Positions 23,901-35,385 of a stretch of DNA of 64,000 bases are shown piece by piece. This DNA comes from Erigeron canadensis (lineage: Eukaryota > Streptophyta > Magnoliopsida > Asterales > Asteraceae), in assembly GCF_010389155.1 (NCBI RefSeq), contig NC_057761.1, positions 23,334,210 through 23,398,209 on the forward strand, read 5' to 3'. The translations under genes and the position numbers were made by a program. Under the pieces are notes generated by a model. It made no database searches, was not told where the DNA came from, and saw nothing but the letters and a program-made list of their open reading frames with translations. Every line of letters starts with the position of its first letter. The stretch's first letter is position 1.

Positions 23901-26900
23901 AAGAAACTCTTGGAAAGGTCAAGGAAAAAACCTGTTCTTCTTCCGTAAAAAATTCTTCCAATAATTCCGAACCAAATCTTTTCAAAAAAGCACGTACAGT
24001 ACTTTTATGCTTACGAGCTAAAGTTCTAGCGCAAGAAAGGCGAAATTGTCACAATAGACAATGAAGTCCAACGCGGATGATGGCTCAACTCTAACAGAAG
24101 GTTTCTGATCCAGCAAATTTCTGCAACTGCATTAGCAACACCCCTGTATTCTGCTTCAGCACTGGAGCGTGAAACTGTAGACTGGCGCTTGGCGGACCAT
24201 GAGATGAGATTGTCACCAAGAAAAACACAATAACCGGATGTGGATCGTCGTGTATCTGGACACCCAGCCCAGTCGACGTCAGTGTAAGAAACTAATGAAG
24301 ACAATGAACCAGTGCGCATATGGAGACCCAAACCCATCGAGCCCTTCACGTATCGTAAAATGCGTTTAAGAGCATGTAAGTGACCGGTGCGTGGGGCGTG
24401 CATATACATGCAAACCTCCTGAACGGCATAAGAGATATCTGGCCTTGTGAAGGTTAAATATTGAAGTGCCCCAGCTAAGCTCCGAAAGGTGGTGGGGTCA
24501 TCAATTAGCTCACCTGATTGTGCACTCATTTTTCCGGTTGTGTCAATAGGTGTGTTGCAAGGATTACAGTTGGTCATTTTTGCTCGGGCTAAGATATCAG
24601 AGGCATACTTTTCTTGAGACAAAAAGAGACTGAGAACTTCATGTAACTGAAATTCCAAGAAAATAGCTCAACGGGCCAAGATCTTTCATTGCAAACTCAG
24701 TGCCAAGACGTGCAAGAATCGACTGTTTGAACGAGGTTGATGAAGAAGTAAAGATGTTGCATCGACGTGTTACCTCCGTGTTGGTATATAAATAGAGAAT
24801 GGTAACAAACACTATGTCGAAACCCCAAAGTGAGAACATAGTCAGTGAAACGTTGATATCATGCCCGTGGGGCCTGTTTCAGACCATATAATGACTTCTT
24901 CAATCGACAAACATGGTTCGGGTGATTGGGATCTCGAAAACCTTGCGGCTGATGCATAAAGACGACTTCGGAAAGATTACCATGAAAGAAAGCATTTTTT
25001 ACGTCAAGTTGACTAATGTCACAACTGTGAGATAAAGCAATGCTAAGAACAATTCTGATGGTTGCTGGTTTGACCACGGGACTAAAAGTCTCATCACAAT
25101 CGATACCCACCTGCTGAGATCGACCATCGCACACCAAACGAGCTTTGTAGTGTTCCAAAGACCCATCAGATTTAGTCTTGTGTTTAAAAATCCACCTGCA
25201 ACGAATAACATTCATATCCGAGTGACGAGGTACCAAATCCCACGTCTTATTGTCAATAAAAGCATTAAACTCGTCTGTCATAGCATGGTGCCACATGGGT
25301 ATAGATAGAGCATCAGTTGGGTTGCGAGGAAGCGGTACTGGAGTTAGAGAAGTGTGGAAAGAGAGTGGTTGTTGAAGCTTAGAAATACCAGACATGCTTC
25401 TGGTGGTCATGGTTCTGGTGGGTGGGGGCGGTGGTGCAAGAGGTTGAGTAGGGGTCATGGTTTGGGGAGATGTATTGGTCGTATCGATGGCTATAGGTAC
25501 TGTTTGGGCAGGTTGGATATGGGGGTTAGTGGCCTTAGACTCTTATTGCGACGACTATAGCCTATAGGTGAGGAGGGGAGGAAGATGGTTGGTTTTGAAC
25601 AACAGGTGGAGATGTAGCTGTAGGTGATGTGGGTGTGGGAATAGGAGGTTGAGAACCCACTGTGTGCCAAAGAGATGGATGAAAAGAAGAAGAGTGAAGA
25701 AAGTCATATGATTGGGGAGTATGATTGAGATGAGCAAACAGGAAGCAGCATATGCCTGCTTAGGTGGTGCAGGACCAAGAATGCCCTGTGATGACAATCC
25801 TGATCGGTGCTGAAACTTGGTTGGTGGTGCTGTTGTGTATGGAACTGGCGGGGTCTGCCAAGAAGGTGCAGAATTCCACTGTTGATATTGAGGCTGCCAC
25901 GGTGTTGGATAAGAATAAGAACTTGAATTCTGGTAGTAGCTACCGCGACCACGTCCACGCCCACGACCACGTCCCCCTCGTCCCCTGCCACGGTATGATT
26001 GGTCTGTCTGCCCACGGTGAGAGTGATGGCGATAGTCAGAAGTCTGGGCTGAATAGTGATCAACGCCGCCACTGTTAGAACTGCCGCTGTTATAGTTGAC
26101 TGGTGGGGCTGTTGGTGCAGAGGCCACATGCAGGGCAGTGGGTGGAGGGTTGTGAGCTGCATTTCTTGTTTCTTCAAGACAAAGTTTGGAGCGGGTTGTG
26201 TAGAAATTAGGTAAGGGTGTCGTTTGTTGTAGATTAGTAGCCACGCCATCATATTCGGATGAAAGACCTGTGATTAGTTGGAGAACCAGACTTTCATTAT
26301 CGACAGGAGCATCAACACTAGCAGGTTGATCGGCAATGGATTTAATTTCCTGACAGTAGGCTGCCATGTTTAGAAAATTTTCGAGCTTTGTATTGGCAAA
26401 CTTCTGTTTGAGATATATTGCTCGAGATGGTTTGCTATCAATGAAGATATGTTCCAGTGCTTTCCAGGCATCAGCAGCAGTTGTATTTGCAGACAAAATT
26501 GTGATGAGAAGATCCTTGGTTATCGTACCATAAATCCACTGCAAGATTATGACATCAAGTCGAGCCCATTCTTCTGAGTCAACAACCTTCTTTTGCTTGT
26601 CGGCATCTGTGGATTTGGAAGAAGAACCAGACTTTGAGGTAACTGAAGGAATAATGTGATCGAGAACCGGAAAGGCACAACAATGGACCTTGAAAAGTTC
26701 GACCCATTGTGTGTATCGGCCGTTTTCGGCTTCAAGGGTGAGAGGAACATAGTTTCGGATATTTGTTACAGTAACAGCAGGATGTATGGAGGCCATGATA
26801 TTCAAGAAAGTAGTGAGAATGTAGAGGATGGAGATGTTGAGAAGGAGGTAGGGCCGGCAGAGATTTAGAAGGGGATTAGGGTTTTGGTAATCAGAGATTT

Positions 26901-29900
26901 ACACGCTCTGATACCATGATAGATTGATTTGCCAACATGATTTGCTTCTCATTATTCACGAACATTTATACAAATACATGGTACACATAGACTCTTTAAC
27001 TATCGAATAATTACAAGAATAGTATATCATATTTCCTAGTCTAATACAGTCAATAAACATTTAAGAAAGATTAAGGCTGAATAGTAATTATCCCAGAACG
27101 TTTTAAAAGCACGTAATTTGCCATGCGGTTTAGAGATTTTACCCATGGAAGCGGATGTCCCTCTTCAATCACCTGCTCCTACCATTGAAATAGCTAGGGG
27201 CTAGTAAGTCCTGCCTTTTCCATGTCAAAGGGGATGATTTACCTCCATGGAAAGTTTAGAAGCCGATCCAAAGGGTTATAAAAAGAAGGAACCACTTCTG
27301 TAAGTTCATTGATCAGTTTGTTGAAGTGTGTATAGTATTCAAAGCTACAACAGGTGCCTCTTAAATATAACTAGGAGACTGTATATTTGTGGTATATGAC
27401 AGTAGCTTTTGAATTGTTAGCCACAAGATGATCCCCAAAAGCCTTTACGACAAACAATGATTTACGATAGCAATAGAATTGGAAGATACTTAACCAGATG
27501 AAATACAATCATTCTAGAAACTTGGATGATACAAATATTTCTTAACTTTAATATCCATATTACTTTTTTATGCATTGTCTTTTGTATTGCTAATTAATAA
27601 ATATGAGACTCACTAGAAAACATCAAGAGATAGTAACAAAGCCTCTATAAAGGGTCCTTCAAGTCAAGACAGTGCTCGGAAGAGTAATGATGATTTTGCA
27701 TACTCTGAAAGAGATTTTGTAAATATCTATTTCTGGCTCCGTTCTTACATCAGTAGTATGTTTTTATATGAAATAGATAGCAGAGGCCAAAAGACAAGTT
27801 GCAGTTCTTGAATCTTATCTTGAACAAAGGGGTGTTGCTCTACCAGATGGATATATATCCTACAAGATCGTATGTCCCAATGAAAAATTTCGGTATGACT
27901 TTATATATTTTGTTTAATGTTAATAATGATTTACAAGTGTTATTGACAGATAGACCTACTTTTTGATGTCCTAAAGATTTATGTGTCATATTAATCCATT
28001 ATATGTTTTAGTTCTATGGATTCTTTTTGTACTTGTTAAGTTGTCTTGATCTACTTTTGAAATACTTTCAGCACTGTTCATCCAGACTACTTCAAACCAG
28101 AGGTTGTAACATATGAGCAATGGGCAGAATTAAAACCAGAGAAAAAAGGCTTATTTGGCTGGATTAAAGGTGCTTTACATATCGATAAGAATGAAATGGG
28201 GTCAATCCAGCAGAGTCTTAGTTTCACCCTCAGCACTGCTCCAATGTGGGATAGGTATGCTCAAATTTTCTTTTTTATTGGAGTTGAGAGTTCTCTCATA
28301 ATATCTTAAGGTGGCATAGTGGTCGGGTCAATCAGGTTCAGTAATGGGCTACTAATGGGTCAATAGTGGTAATCTTTTGTACTAGTTGAACTATGCCGGG
28401 AATTCAGAATGGGTTGTCCTGAAATACTTTTTGTCCGGAGTTATTAAATCATTGAGTAATGCTGCGTAGATAGGCCTCTCTTTTTTCTTCTTCTTAATCT
28501 TCACATAATCACAGTTTTCATGCTATGTGTCATCTCATTTCCTAGTTAGGCATAAATATTAGGCACATCTATTCTTTTCTAAATCATTTTACCTTTTTAT
28601 TTTTGAAAGGCAAATGTTACACACATTATCACCACACATTTACATATCTTTCCACAATCAGTTACTGTCAAATATGATAATAAAATGGTAAAATTCAAAT
28701 GTTCATCTAATTTTTGTATTCTTGAAATGATGGTGAAGCCGTGAAGGTTTTATGGATCAAAGTTAGACTTTGTTGACTTTCAACCCGCCTCCTTTTAAGC
28801 AATGCTTTTAAGTTTTAATATAACTATTTGTCATACAACAACAGTACCCAATCCCTGAGCAGGGTATGGGGGAGGTGAGCTGTAGACAGTCTTACCTCTA
28901 CCCAAAGGTAGAGAGACTGCTTCCAATAGGGACCTCCGGCCACGAAGAGCTGGAAAAATCGAAAAGTTAAGAAAGTTTAGTAACCATACCTGCCGTCCGG
29001 AAGTAGCATACAACATAAAGAGTAGGGAAAAGTAGCAAACACACGACCTACATAACATAAGCATCAGTTCAACAATACACATACAACAACGACCATATTG
29101 AACGTTAACAATTTTAAAAGTGATTGGGCATAATAACCATGCCTACATACATATAAAAGGAATTAACTAAAAATAGATCAAGTGCCCGAATGGTCAAGGA
29201 AAATTAACGGGAGGTAAGCAAACCTATGAAACAAACTAACCTAAGCCGCCTAGCTAAACTTATACTAGTTAACTTACGCCGCCTAGCTAAACTAATCAAA
29301 GTCCTCTCTCAAGCTCCTAATCCACTAAACTAAACCTAATCCTCTAATAATCCCTCATCGGTCATGTCCTCTAATATAACTATTTGTCATGTTAGAGATA
29401 AATACATAACACAAACCGTTCCCTTCATATGGTTTGAGATTGCCATCTCTAGTTTGTTTTCAGTCAATTTGTTTGGCATACATCCCAATGGATGAAGATT
29501 CTTAAGGTATAACGTTGTTATCTTATACCTTATCTTATGTTCATTATACTTCGTCTGCAGGTTGGAGCTGAAAAATAACAAGCGTCTATTAGGAGAATTT
29601 TTAGAATTCAAAGGGAAGCAAGATGACGTTGTATCTTTAAGAAACATCAAGAGATCAAAAGTTAGCCGTATGATTATTCAGAGCACAAGCATGTTTGGTC
29701 TAGGTATTCTTTTTCTGAAAGGCTAGACGAGACTTTATGAAATATAAAGAGATCAATAATTAGCCATAACAAATTAAACAAATAAGCATGTTTGCTCTAG
29801 GTATCTACTGTATCACCTTTTTTTTTTCCTTTCTCTATATGATGAAAGTTTCACAAAGGTTGATGATTGGCAGGTTGGGTAATGAGTCATTATATAATGC

Positions 29901-30358
29901 CAGTGGGGTTAGGATGATCCATTATTTTAGTCTAACATTGTAAGTATTTAAATGTAAATATGAGCATAAACTCTGTTATTACAAAAGAAAACTCCAATTT
30001 AGGAGGTTTTTGTACTTTTGAATACACTTAGGTTGACTTTCAACCCGTTTTACCCATTTATCTGTTTCCTTCTAGTTTTAGAGAAAGCACATTATCTGAA
30101 TCAACTTGTTTACATGTAAATTGCTTATATTTGTCACCTCCAATTTTAAATAAGCATCTGTTGTATTGGGATGCAGCTCATTCAAAGCTTCAAGTTCTAT
30201 ATGCACCACGAGATTACCGGAGTGAAGGGGCTTCAGTTTCAGAGTTGGATGAGGTCACTGTTAGATCGAGTACAGAGGTACTGTTTCAGCTTAAAGATAC
30301 TGATAAAGTTCAGAAAATTAAACTGTCGTCAATCATATCCATGTCACTTAGCCCTTAA
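20905..30358 (+). CDS. NERD-domain protein with N-terminal membrane anchor, seven exons
   Basis: Join 20905-21044, 21687-21788, 22228-22342, 27777-27892, 28072-28254, 29561-29703, 30177-30358: 326 codons plus stop, all GT-AG. The start is the first ATG, in AGAGATGTGG. Residues 3-20 form a hydrophobic segment followed by an Arg-rich RLVRR turn, suggesting a single membrane anchor. Exons 2-4 match the nuclease-related (NERD) domain as I know it from plant homologues: [30 protein letters not shown], then a conserved AEAKRQ...[10 protein letters not shown]. The C-terminal half ends in [10 protein letters not shown] and SLSP. The biochemical role in plants is unknown. Intron 3 (22343-27776) is swollen by a copia element, intron 1 holds a MITE and intron 5 a LINE. 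A partial decayed copy lies downstream. Confidence 0.85.
21060..21284. mobile_element. TA-tract foldback MITE in NERD intron 1
   Basis: Terminal inverted repeats GGGTAAGATAAAATGAGTCC and, on the other strand, GGGAAAGATAAAATGAGTCC, each continuing through ACCTAAA. They are bordered by TATATATA tracts at 21046-21053 and 21285-21298. The interior shares CCGGCGA, ATCATGGTGGTGGTCAGAG and ACTTACACAT blocks with element B (5678-6367), so they are relatives. It lies about 15 bases downstream of the exon 1 splice donor. Confidence 0.7.
23258..23389 (-). repeat. 3' LTR of the copia element
   Basis: Left copy of the LTR, starting TGATAG on the + strand. It is about 92% identical by eye to 26917-27048. 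Its inner end reads ...AATATA where the other LTR has ...AATACA, so the canonical terminal CA has mutated. Confidence 0.8.
23390..23400 (-). other. polypurine tract of the copia element
   Basis: On the - strand the sequence AGACTGAGGGGG directly precedes the 3' LTR; this is where plus-strand DNA synthesis is primed. Confidence 0.65.
23400..25458 (-). pseudogene. copia reverse transcriptase/RNase H remnant
   Basis: Transcribed from 25458 down. The RT start is intact for about 200 residues, with [36 protein letters not shown] and SLYGLKQAP. Around 24760-24860 the frame breaks, and the segment expected to hold the YVDD catalytic motif is absent, leaving [14 protein letters not shown] then resumes ([10 protein letters not shown]), followed by RNase H with [21 protein letters not shown] and, after a chloroplast-DNA insert at 23662-24044, [13 protein letters not shown] and ADIFTKGLP. 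It cannot encode an active polymerase. Confidence 0.85.
23622..24084 (-). other. matK: nuclear plastid DNA (matK 3' end) with 40-bp flanking duplication
   Basis: Positions 23662-24044 are chloroplast DNA inserted in the copia RNase H region. On the - strand, 24043 down to about 23828 encodes the matK maturase C-terminus: [47 protein letters not shown], then stop. It continues into the trnK intron (AATCAACTGAGTATTCAATC). A 40-bp stretch of the host element, with one mismatch, stands on both sides (23622-23661 and 24045-24084), so it was duplicated at insertion. The matK reading frame is open throughout. It is a fragment without a start and is not expressed as a maturase. Confidence 0.88.
25555..26805 (-). 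pseudogene. copia gag with truncated, frame-shifted tail
   Basis: A 416-codon frame. Residues 1 to about 350 are a typical plant copia gag: [55 protein letters not shown], then a Gly/Arg-rich nucleic-acid-binding segment ([17 protein letters not shown]) and a Gln/Pro/Tyr-rich tail. From about residue 352 it enters, out of frame, the Pro/Ser-rich linker that normally lies between integrase and reverse transcriptase. A deletion joined near 25735-25745 therefore removed protease and integrase. The gag itself could be translated, but the element is not autonomous. Confidence 0.8.
26905..26916 (-). other. primer-binding site of the copia element
   Basis: TGGTATCAGAGC on the - strand, complementary to the 3' end of plant initiator tRNA-Met, directly adjoining the 5' LTR. 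It fixes the orientation of the element. Confidence 0.85.
26917..27048 (-). repeat. 5' LTR of the copia element
   Basis: Right copy of the LTR. It runs TGATAG...AATACA on the + strand, with TG...CA termini, and is followed by GTCAATAAAC of the host intron. Confidence 0.8.
28816..29390 (-). mobile_element. 5'-truncated RTE-clade LINE (or related SINE) in NERD intron 5
   Basis: The insert 28835-29371 is flanked by an exact 19-bp target duplication, TAATATAACTATTTGTCAT (28816-28834 and 29372-29390). On the - strand it starts GAGGACATGACCGATGAGGG and ends with the abundant plant tail containing AGTCTCTCTACC, CACCTCCCCCATACCCTG and a final (TTG)n. I associate this tail with RTE LINEs and the SINEs that share it. 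The intact coding part of RTE is absent. At 537 bp it is longer than a typical tobacco TS-type SINE, favouring a truncated LINE. Confidence 0.75.
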
Positions 30359-30975
30359 TCTTTCTGTGGTCGTTGTATGATCAACTATAACTGAAGTAAG
30401 ATATGTTGGTCATGCATGTTATGGTAATGCATGATGCGCATAGAAAATATTGAGACTTTTGGGGTTATATACTTATTTTGGTCCATCCGTTTTGTATGTA
30501 TTGATGTAACTTAATTAAACCGAAAATATGTAATAAAAATAAAATAATAATACTTGAAAAATAAGGAGATATAAATTAAATAACTAGTACCACCACTATG
30601 TGACCACATGGGTCCACAAGATGAAGATTGTAAAGTCACATGTTCAAACTTCGCTAAAAGCAAAGTGAAAAAAAATATATTTTGTGCTTCATGTGTGAGG
30701 ATGGTGTTTCACCCGGCATAAGTTCTCTGTGGTGTGCGTTCAGGGTATTATGGTATTATGATGGTATAGGGACAAGAGGGTTCCCGTCCATTTACTTTTT
30801 TTTAATAGATGAAGAAGGAAAAAAAAAAATTATTAAAAAACTAAGTAATAAGGTACATTGAAAAAAAAATGTAGTTAAATTTTTTATAGCAATTATAAAA
30901 CTAATGAACAAGCTAATGCACATGAAGGAAGAGGGAAGGAAGAGGGTTGGGAGAGGAAAGAATTTAATTGTATGA
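30359..30975. other. intergenic DNA after the NERD gene
   Basis: Includes the probable NERD 3' UTR; AATAAAAATAAAATAATAA near 30532-30550 could serve polyadenylation. Nothing else recognised. Confidence 0.4.
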
Positions 30976-31117
30976 AGGGGCATTTGGCTCAAATATTTCA
31001 ATGGAATTTAATGGAAAAGAATTTGGATTTCATTGTCTTGTTATGTTACATTACATAATAAATCCCAAATTCTTTTGTATCAAATACCATTGAAATCTTT
31101 GAACCAAACGGCCGTAA
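30976..31117. mobile_element. small MITE (Tourist/Harbinger-like ends)
   Basis: Inverted ends GGGGCATTTGGCTCAAATAT and, on the other strand, ACGGCCGTTTGGTTCAAAGAT, both continuing into TTTCAATGG(A/T)ATTT. About 140 bp with no coding capacity. The target duplication is not clear. Confidence 0.55.
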
Positions 31118-31309
31118 AGATCTTCCTATAGGGTTACAACATGCCTTGTATTTATAGGGTTATGTCTTGTATTATAGGTTATATAAGAGGTAGAAAATAA
31201 CTTGTATTTATTAAAGTAGGTAATGTTTGTTGTCATATAATTTCATAATGTATCAAATACATATATTCATTATGCACAAAGAAAAAAGTCGAATAAAAGT
31301 TTTCAATAT

Positions 31310-31640
31310 AGTAGTCGAAACCACAAAGAAGAAAGTGTGTAAAAACCAAATAAGGGTACAAAACGTTACAGAATATAACCATAAAAAAAATTACAATATA
31401 CGGTTTGGAAACCCAGACGAAAAAAAGTGTGAAAAAAACCAATAGGAAACCCGTAATAGAAAGCCCAAACGGGATGCGATGTGACAAAATCCGGCTAATG
31501 GTAATGGTACGGGATATAGAAATTAAAAAGTTGTGATATATTGTTTGAGAACTCAAAAGGAAAAAGAGTATGTTAAAAACCAATAAATAACCTGTAATAA
31601 AAAGATCGGACGGGATGCGATTTGGCAAAAGTTTACCGGA
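31310..31640. repeat. three degenerate tandem units of about 125 bp
   Basis: Blocks beginning near 31313, 31408 and 31548 share GAAACC(C/A)CA-like starts, an AAAA(G)TGTG...AAAAACCAATA segment and, in the last two, a GTAATA(G/A)AAAG...CGGGATGCGAT segment. The last two align over about 100 bp. The family is unknown. Confidence 0.45.
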
Positions 31641-31653
31641 TGTTACGTGGACG

Positions 31654-31755
31654 AATAGTAACTCGCCACGCTTTATCACTTGATTCCATTTAATAGGTTA
31701 TATAATGTGGCGAGTTACTATTTTTCACTTGATTCCATTTAATAGGTTATATAAT
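31654..31755. repeat. compound direct and inverted repeat
   Basis: A perfect 30-bp direct repeat starting CACTTGATTCCATTTAATAG lies at 31677-31706 and 31726-31755. A perfect 16-bp inverted repeat, AATAGTAACTCGCCAC (31654-31669) and its complement (31707-31722), brackets the first copy. Confidence 0.65.
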
Positions 31756-32075
31756 ACCCTTTGGATGTTCACCGATCAACCATCACTATGGTGTTTCAGG
31801 ACCAAGGTTGTATAATCGACTTTATTTAAAAACCTTGCCCAAAAAAACCAGTCGGGGTAAATAAAAAAAAGGATTATCCCTCTTAATTTGTATGTATATT
31901 TCCTTTAAACATCCAATGTCAATCTTACATAAAAGTTACTCGGTAATCTCCCAAATTATTGCCTCATTAGATTTGATGATCATTGATTATACCACCTGAT
32001 ATGTCGAGATAAATTATCCTTGTTTGAATGTTAGATATATACACCATTATTTTCATACGCTTCGATTCTTACTGT

Positions 32076-33316
32076 AGTTGTTTGATCTACTTTATACAGC
32101 ACCATCCATTCAAATAACTTTAAACCTTAGGCTATAAAAAAGGAACAATGGTCATGAAACCACTAAACTAAAGAAAAAGAATGTGTGTGGAATTTTTTCA
32201 TGCTGTCAAAACTCTATTTATTGGCTAGATTAAAGGCACTATGGTTAAGCTTGATACGAATAAAATCCATGAGTCAGTACAACATAACCTTTGTTTCATT
32301 CTCAGGACTGCTGAGATGCCGGATATGTATGTTGAGACTTAGGGTGTTTTTTTTAAGGAGGCGAGATTCCTTCTAATCCTATGTAATATCTAGAGGTGGC
32401 AACATGGGTGGATTATGCAGTTTGGGGTAACAGGATGGTGAACCATGTATAACTAGTTGAAACTGTTTGGATCCGTCAACGTAAACACTTTTTTTCCAGA
32501 GTTATATATGATTACAATTTATATCTATAAAATAAATTTATTGTTATTTTGCTAAAGTTGATATCGAAAGACTTGAACATCAAAGTTGCACTTCGATAAC
32601 CCTTAGCCCATCTCTTTTTGAACAATTTATTTGATTCAATCATTTGTCCCATTGGGTTTAAAACGTAACCCAAATCGATTCGTTTATATGGGTTGAAATT
32701 CACAACCTTTGGTAAATTTTGTTTTCAGTAGGTACTTTCAAATGCATGAATATTCAGAAGAAGGGTGAAGGGTTGTCTGATACCTCTTATGATATTCATT
32801 ATATACTTTCCTCTCAAAAAATAGCAAGCATCCTTAGGAGAATTTCTATAATTTAAAGGGAAGCAAGATGATATCGTGTCTTTAAGTAATATGAAGAAAT
32901 GGGTATGACTTTTTATAAAACACTAGCAATTGTGGTTTAGGTATTTAGAATTCCACCTGTTTCTTTTCTCTACAAAGATGACATAATGAGCGAGTTTGGT
33001 TACGGGTCATTGTTTGGTTTGGATGGGTCGATGTACAAACACTTATTTACTCATTTGTTTATTCACTTCTTTTAGCAAGACCATTGTTGAACATTTGATA
33101 CTTTCAACCCGTTTGACCATCTACCTATTTCTTTTTAGTTTCAGGCAGTTTGATTCATTAAAGAAACCAAGACACCAGTTTATATGTAAATTTGATCAAA
33201 AATAGACAACTTTTAGTTCCTATGAGCACCGGGTGACTGGATTCGTTCAAAACCTCAAATCTTATATACACCAGTTTGACAAAGTTCAGAAAGTTAAACT
33301 GTCTTTAATCATGTAC
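32076..33316 (+). pseudogene. decayed partial tandem copy of the NERD gene (exons 5-7)
   Basis: Exon 5 is matched at about 32099-32335, from the CATCCA(G/T) start through CTATTTATTGGCTAGATTAA to GCCGGATATGTATG. Exon 6 is matched at about 32815-32895 (TTAGGAGAATTTCTATAATT, AAGGGAAGCAAGATGA). Exon 7 is matched at about 33210-33316 (GACAAAGTTCAGAAAGTTAA). Intron sequence around these is also similar to the parent, so this is a DNA-level segmental duplication, not a retrocopy. Frameshifts and stops abound. The last exon continues after the PIF transposon at 35757-35810. Exons 1-4 are not found here. Confidence 0.75.
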
Positions 33317-33672
33317 GGGGGTGTTTGGCCTAGCTTTTGATTTTTGGCTTATGTTTTTTTGCTTATGCTTCTATTTCATAAGCTTATAAGCATTTTTATG
33401 GTGTTTGGGTTAGCTTTTATTATATAAGCTGATAAGCTTTTTTTGGGTGTTTGGCCTAGTTTTTTTTAAATTAGCTTATGTTGATAAAATGACCAAAAAG
33501 GACATACTTATATATAATCACATAACTTATAAGTCTATGTGTTTGCTTTTTATTTAAGAGTCATAACAATAACTTTGAATAAATTTATATTTATAATAAC
33601 TTAAACTTTTATAATATTCCAAATGATAAGTACTAAAATTAAATAACATACATTAATATTCAATAAAAACAT

Positions 33673-35070
33673 TCATCTTGATTGGATTAGTTCTCCTGCA
33701 ATTATGTCTCTAATCGCACTCATATATAAATCATCATGTCTACGTTGTGCACCCGTGTCTTCATCTATTTCAGCAATGCTACTCGATCCTCGACCATGAA
33801 TACCGTTATTTGGAGTGTAAGATTCTTGTTGCGCCCTGTTAAATCCTTCATCACATGCATCTGTCTTTCTAATATAATTATGTATCGCCATAGATGCAAG
33901 CACGATATTCACTTGTGTCTCGTATGTGTAATTGACATGCATATTTTGTAATATTTCTCATCTAGCCTTCCATACTCCAAAAGTTTGTTCAATGACATTT
34001 CTCAAAGATGAATGACGGTGGTTAAATATCTCTTTAGTTCCTCTAGGAGCACGACTAGCAGCAGTTTTTCCACGACGAAAATCTAGTATATGGTACCGAA
34101 TGTTGGTTCCTTTATATGGAGCAAGATAACCTCTAGTATTTGGATACCCAGCATCAACAACGTAATATTTATCTAAGATAAATAAAAAGAAAAAATATTA
34201 CTTATATAGAAAGGTGAAGTCAAACATAAAGTTTCAATAAACATAAAATGGTAGTAACCACCCGTTGGACGTGGAAAATTAACTTCGGGCCTTCGCAACG
34301 CTTCATTGAATATTCTAGTATCATGTGTTGTCCCCTCCCATCCGGCCCATGCAAACGTAAAACACATGTTAAAATCACATGCCGCCATTATGTTTTATGT
34401 CGCATAACCTTTTCTACCAATATATTTTGGTTGCTCATGTTCTGGAACAGATGCCATCACATGTGTCCCGTCAATAGCTCCAATGCAATCCTACATAAAA
34501 AAACAGTTGGTTCATTACCTCAAGTTATAAATTAAATGTGTTGTCGAGTATATGGATTACCTTGAACACCGGGTAATATCCGCTCGAGTTTAAAATTTGT
34601 GAGGGTTCTTCTTCATTGTAATTTGCACTAGGCTTTATAATGTCTCCACTTAATCTTAGTACCGAGTTTAAAACAAGATGAAAATGCCTATGAATAGTTT
34701 CACCAGAATGATTGAATGTTTCTTGGACCAGTCGATTTCCAATTCCATGTGCTAAAGTCATCAAAAAAATCCCAACCAACTCGTACACACAAATATTACG
34801 TGTTTGTTTCAACCCGTAATGCTTTGAGAAATCCGAACATAATGATTTGAATACCCGTACGTGAAGCCTAAAAACTTCATAACAACGTCTCGGATGACCA
34901 TTAAGTATTTCTTGAATGAATACATGGCCTGTGCGAGAAGACGTGTGACAAAGCATACGCGGATTACTCAATTTTGCACTAATTATTATGCCTTCAATGG
35001 CTAAACCACACAATAAGAGCCAGTTATTCTCTTCTTCCAACCCATTTTGTGCGAGAAGGGTGTTTGGCAT
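33673..35070 (-). pseudogene. PIF/Harbinger (HARBI1-like) transposase, with two stops
   Basis: Three exons on the - strand: 35070-34555, 34495-34259 and 34172-33673, with GT-AG introns at 34554-34496 and 34258-34173. The DDE nuclease residues are visible: D in GAIDGTH, D in YYVVDAGYP and E in RNVIEQTFGVW, with HDTRIFNEAL between them. In-frame stops interrupt it at 34395-34397 (after KGYAT) and about 33956-33958 (after GVWKAR), so it is not functional. The N-terminal part (NWLLLCGLAIEGII, CYEVFRLHVRVFKSL) is typical of the family. Confidence 0.8.
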
Positions 35071-35189
35071 TGTTGCCTAACAATAAATAAGTTGGAGGCA
35101 GATTTATCTACATTTTTAAGCTTAGAAATATTTATTAGCACTTACACCTACATATTTAGCTATGTCAACCATTATAAAGCACAAAAAAT

Positions 35190-35243
35190 ATACATATACA
35201 TATACAACAACAATAATAATAATAAATAATAATGATAACAATG

Positions 35244-35308
<65 letters not shown>

Positions 35309-35327
35309 ATAAAAAATAAAAAAAAAA

Positions 35328-35375
<48 letters not shown>

Positions 35376-35385
35376 GAATAGCAAT
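35190..35385. repeat. (AAT)n microsatellite inside the PIF element
   Basis: Two long AAT runs separated by an A-rich break (35297-35328). They are responsible for the low-complexity frames on the - strand. Confidence 0.9.

Larger units (their letters stand above)
23258..27048 (-). mobile_element. internally deleted Ty1-copia retrotransposon in NERD intron 3
   Basis: Two 132-bp LTRs (23258-23389, 26917-27048) differ at about 11 positions by eye. On the - strand, the primer-binding site TGGTATCAGAGC (complement of initiator tRNA-Met) abuts the 5' LTR, and a polypurine tract precedes the 3' LTR. CAGTC stands just before the left LTR (23253-23257) and again at 27047-27051, so the 5-bp target duplication is CAGTC if the terminal CA of the LTR overlaps it. 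gag, reverse transcriptase and RNase H are present, but protease and integrase are missing. At 3.8 kb it is shorter than the usual roughly 5 kb. Confidence 0.85.

Noticed and set aside
23831..24064. 77-codon + strand frame
   Set aside because: It is antisense to the chloroplast matK fragment; the matK reading on the other strand explains the open frame.
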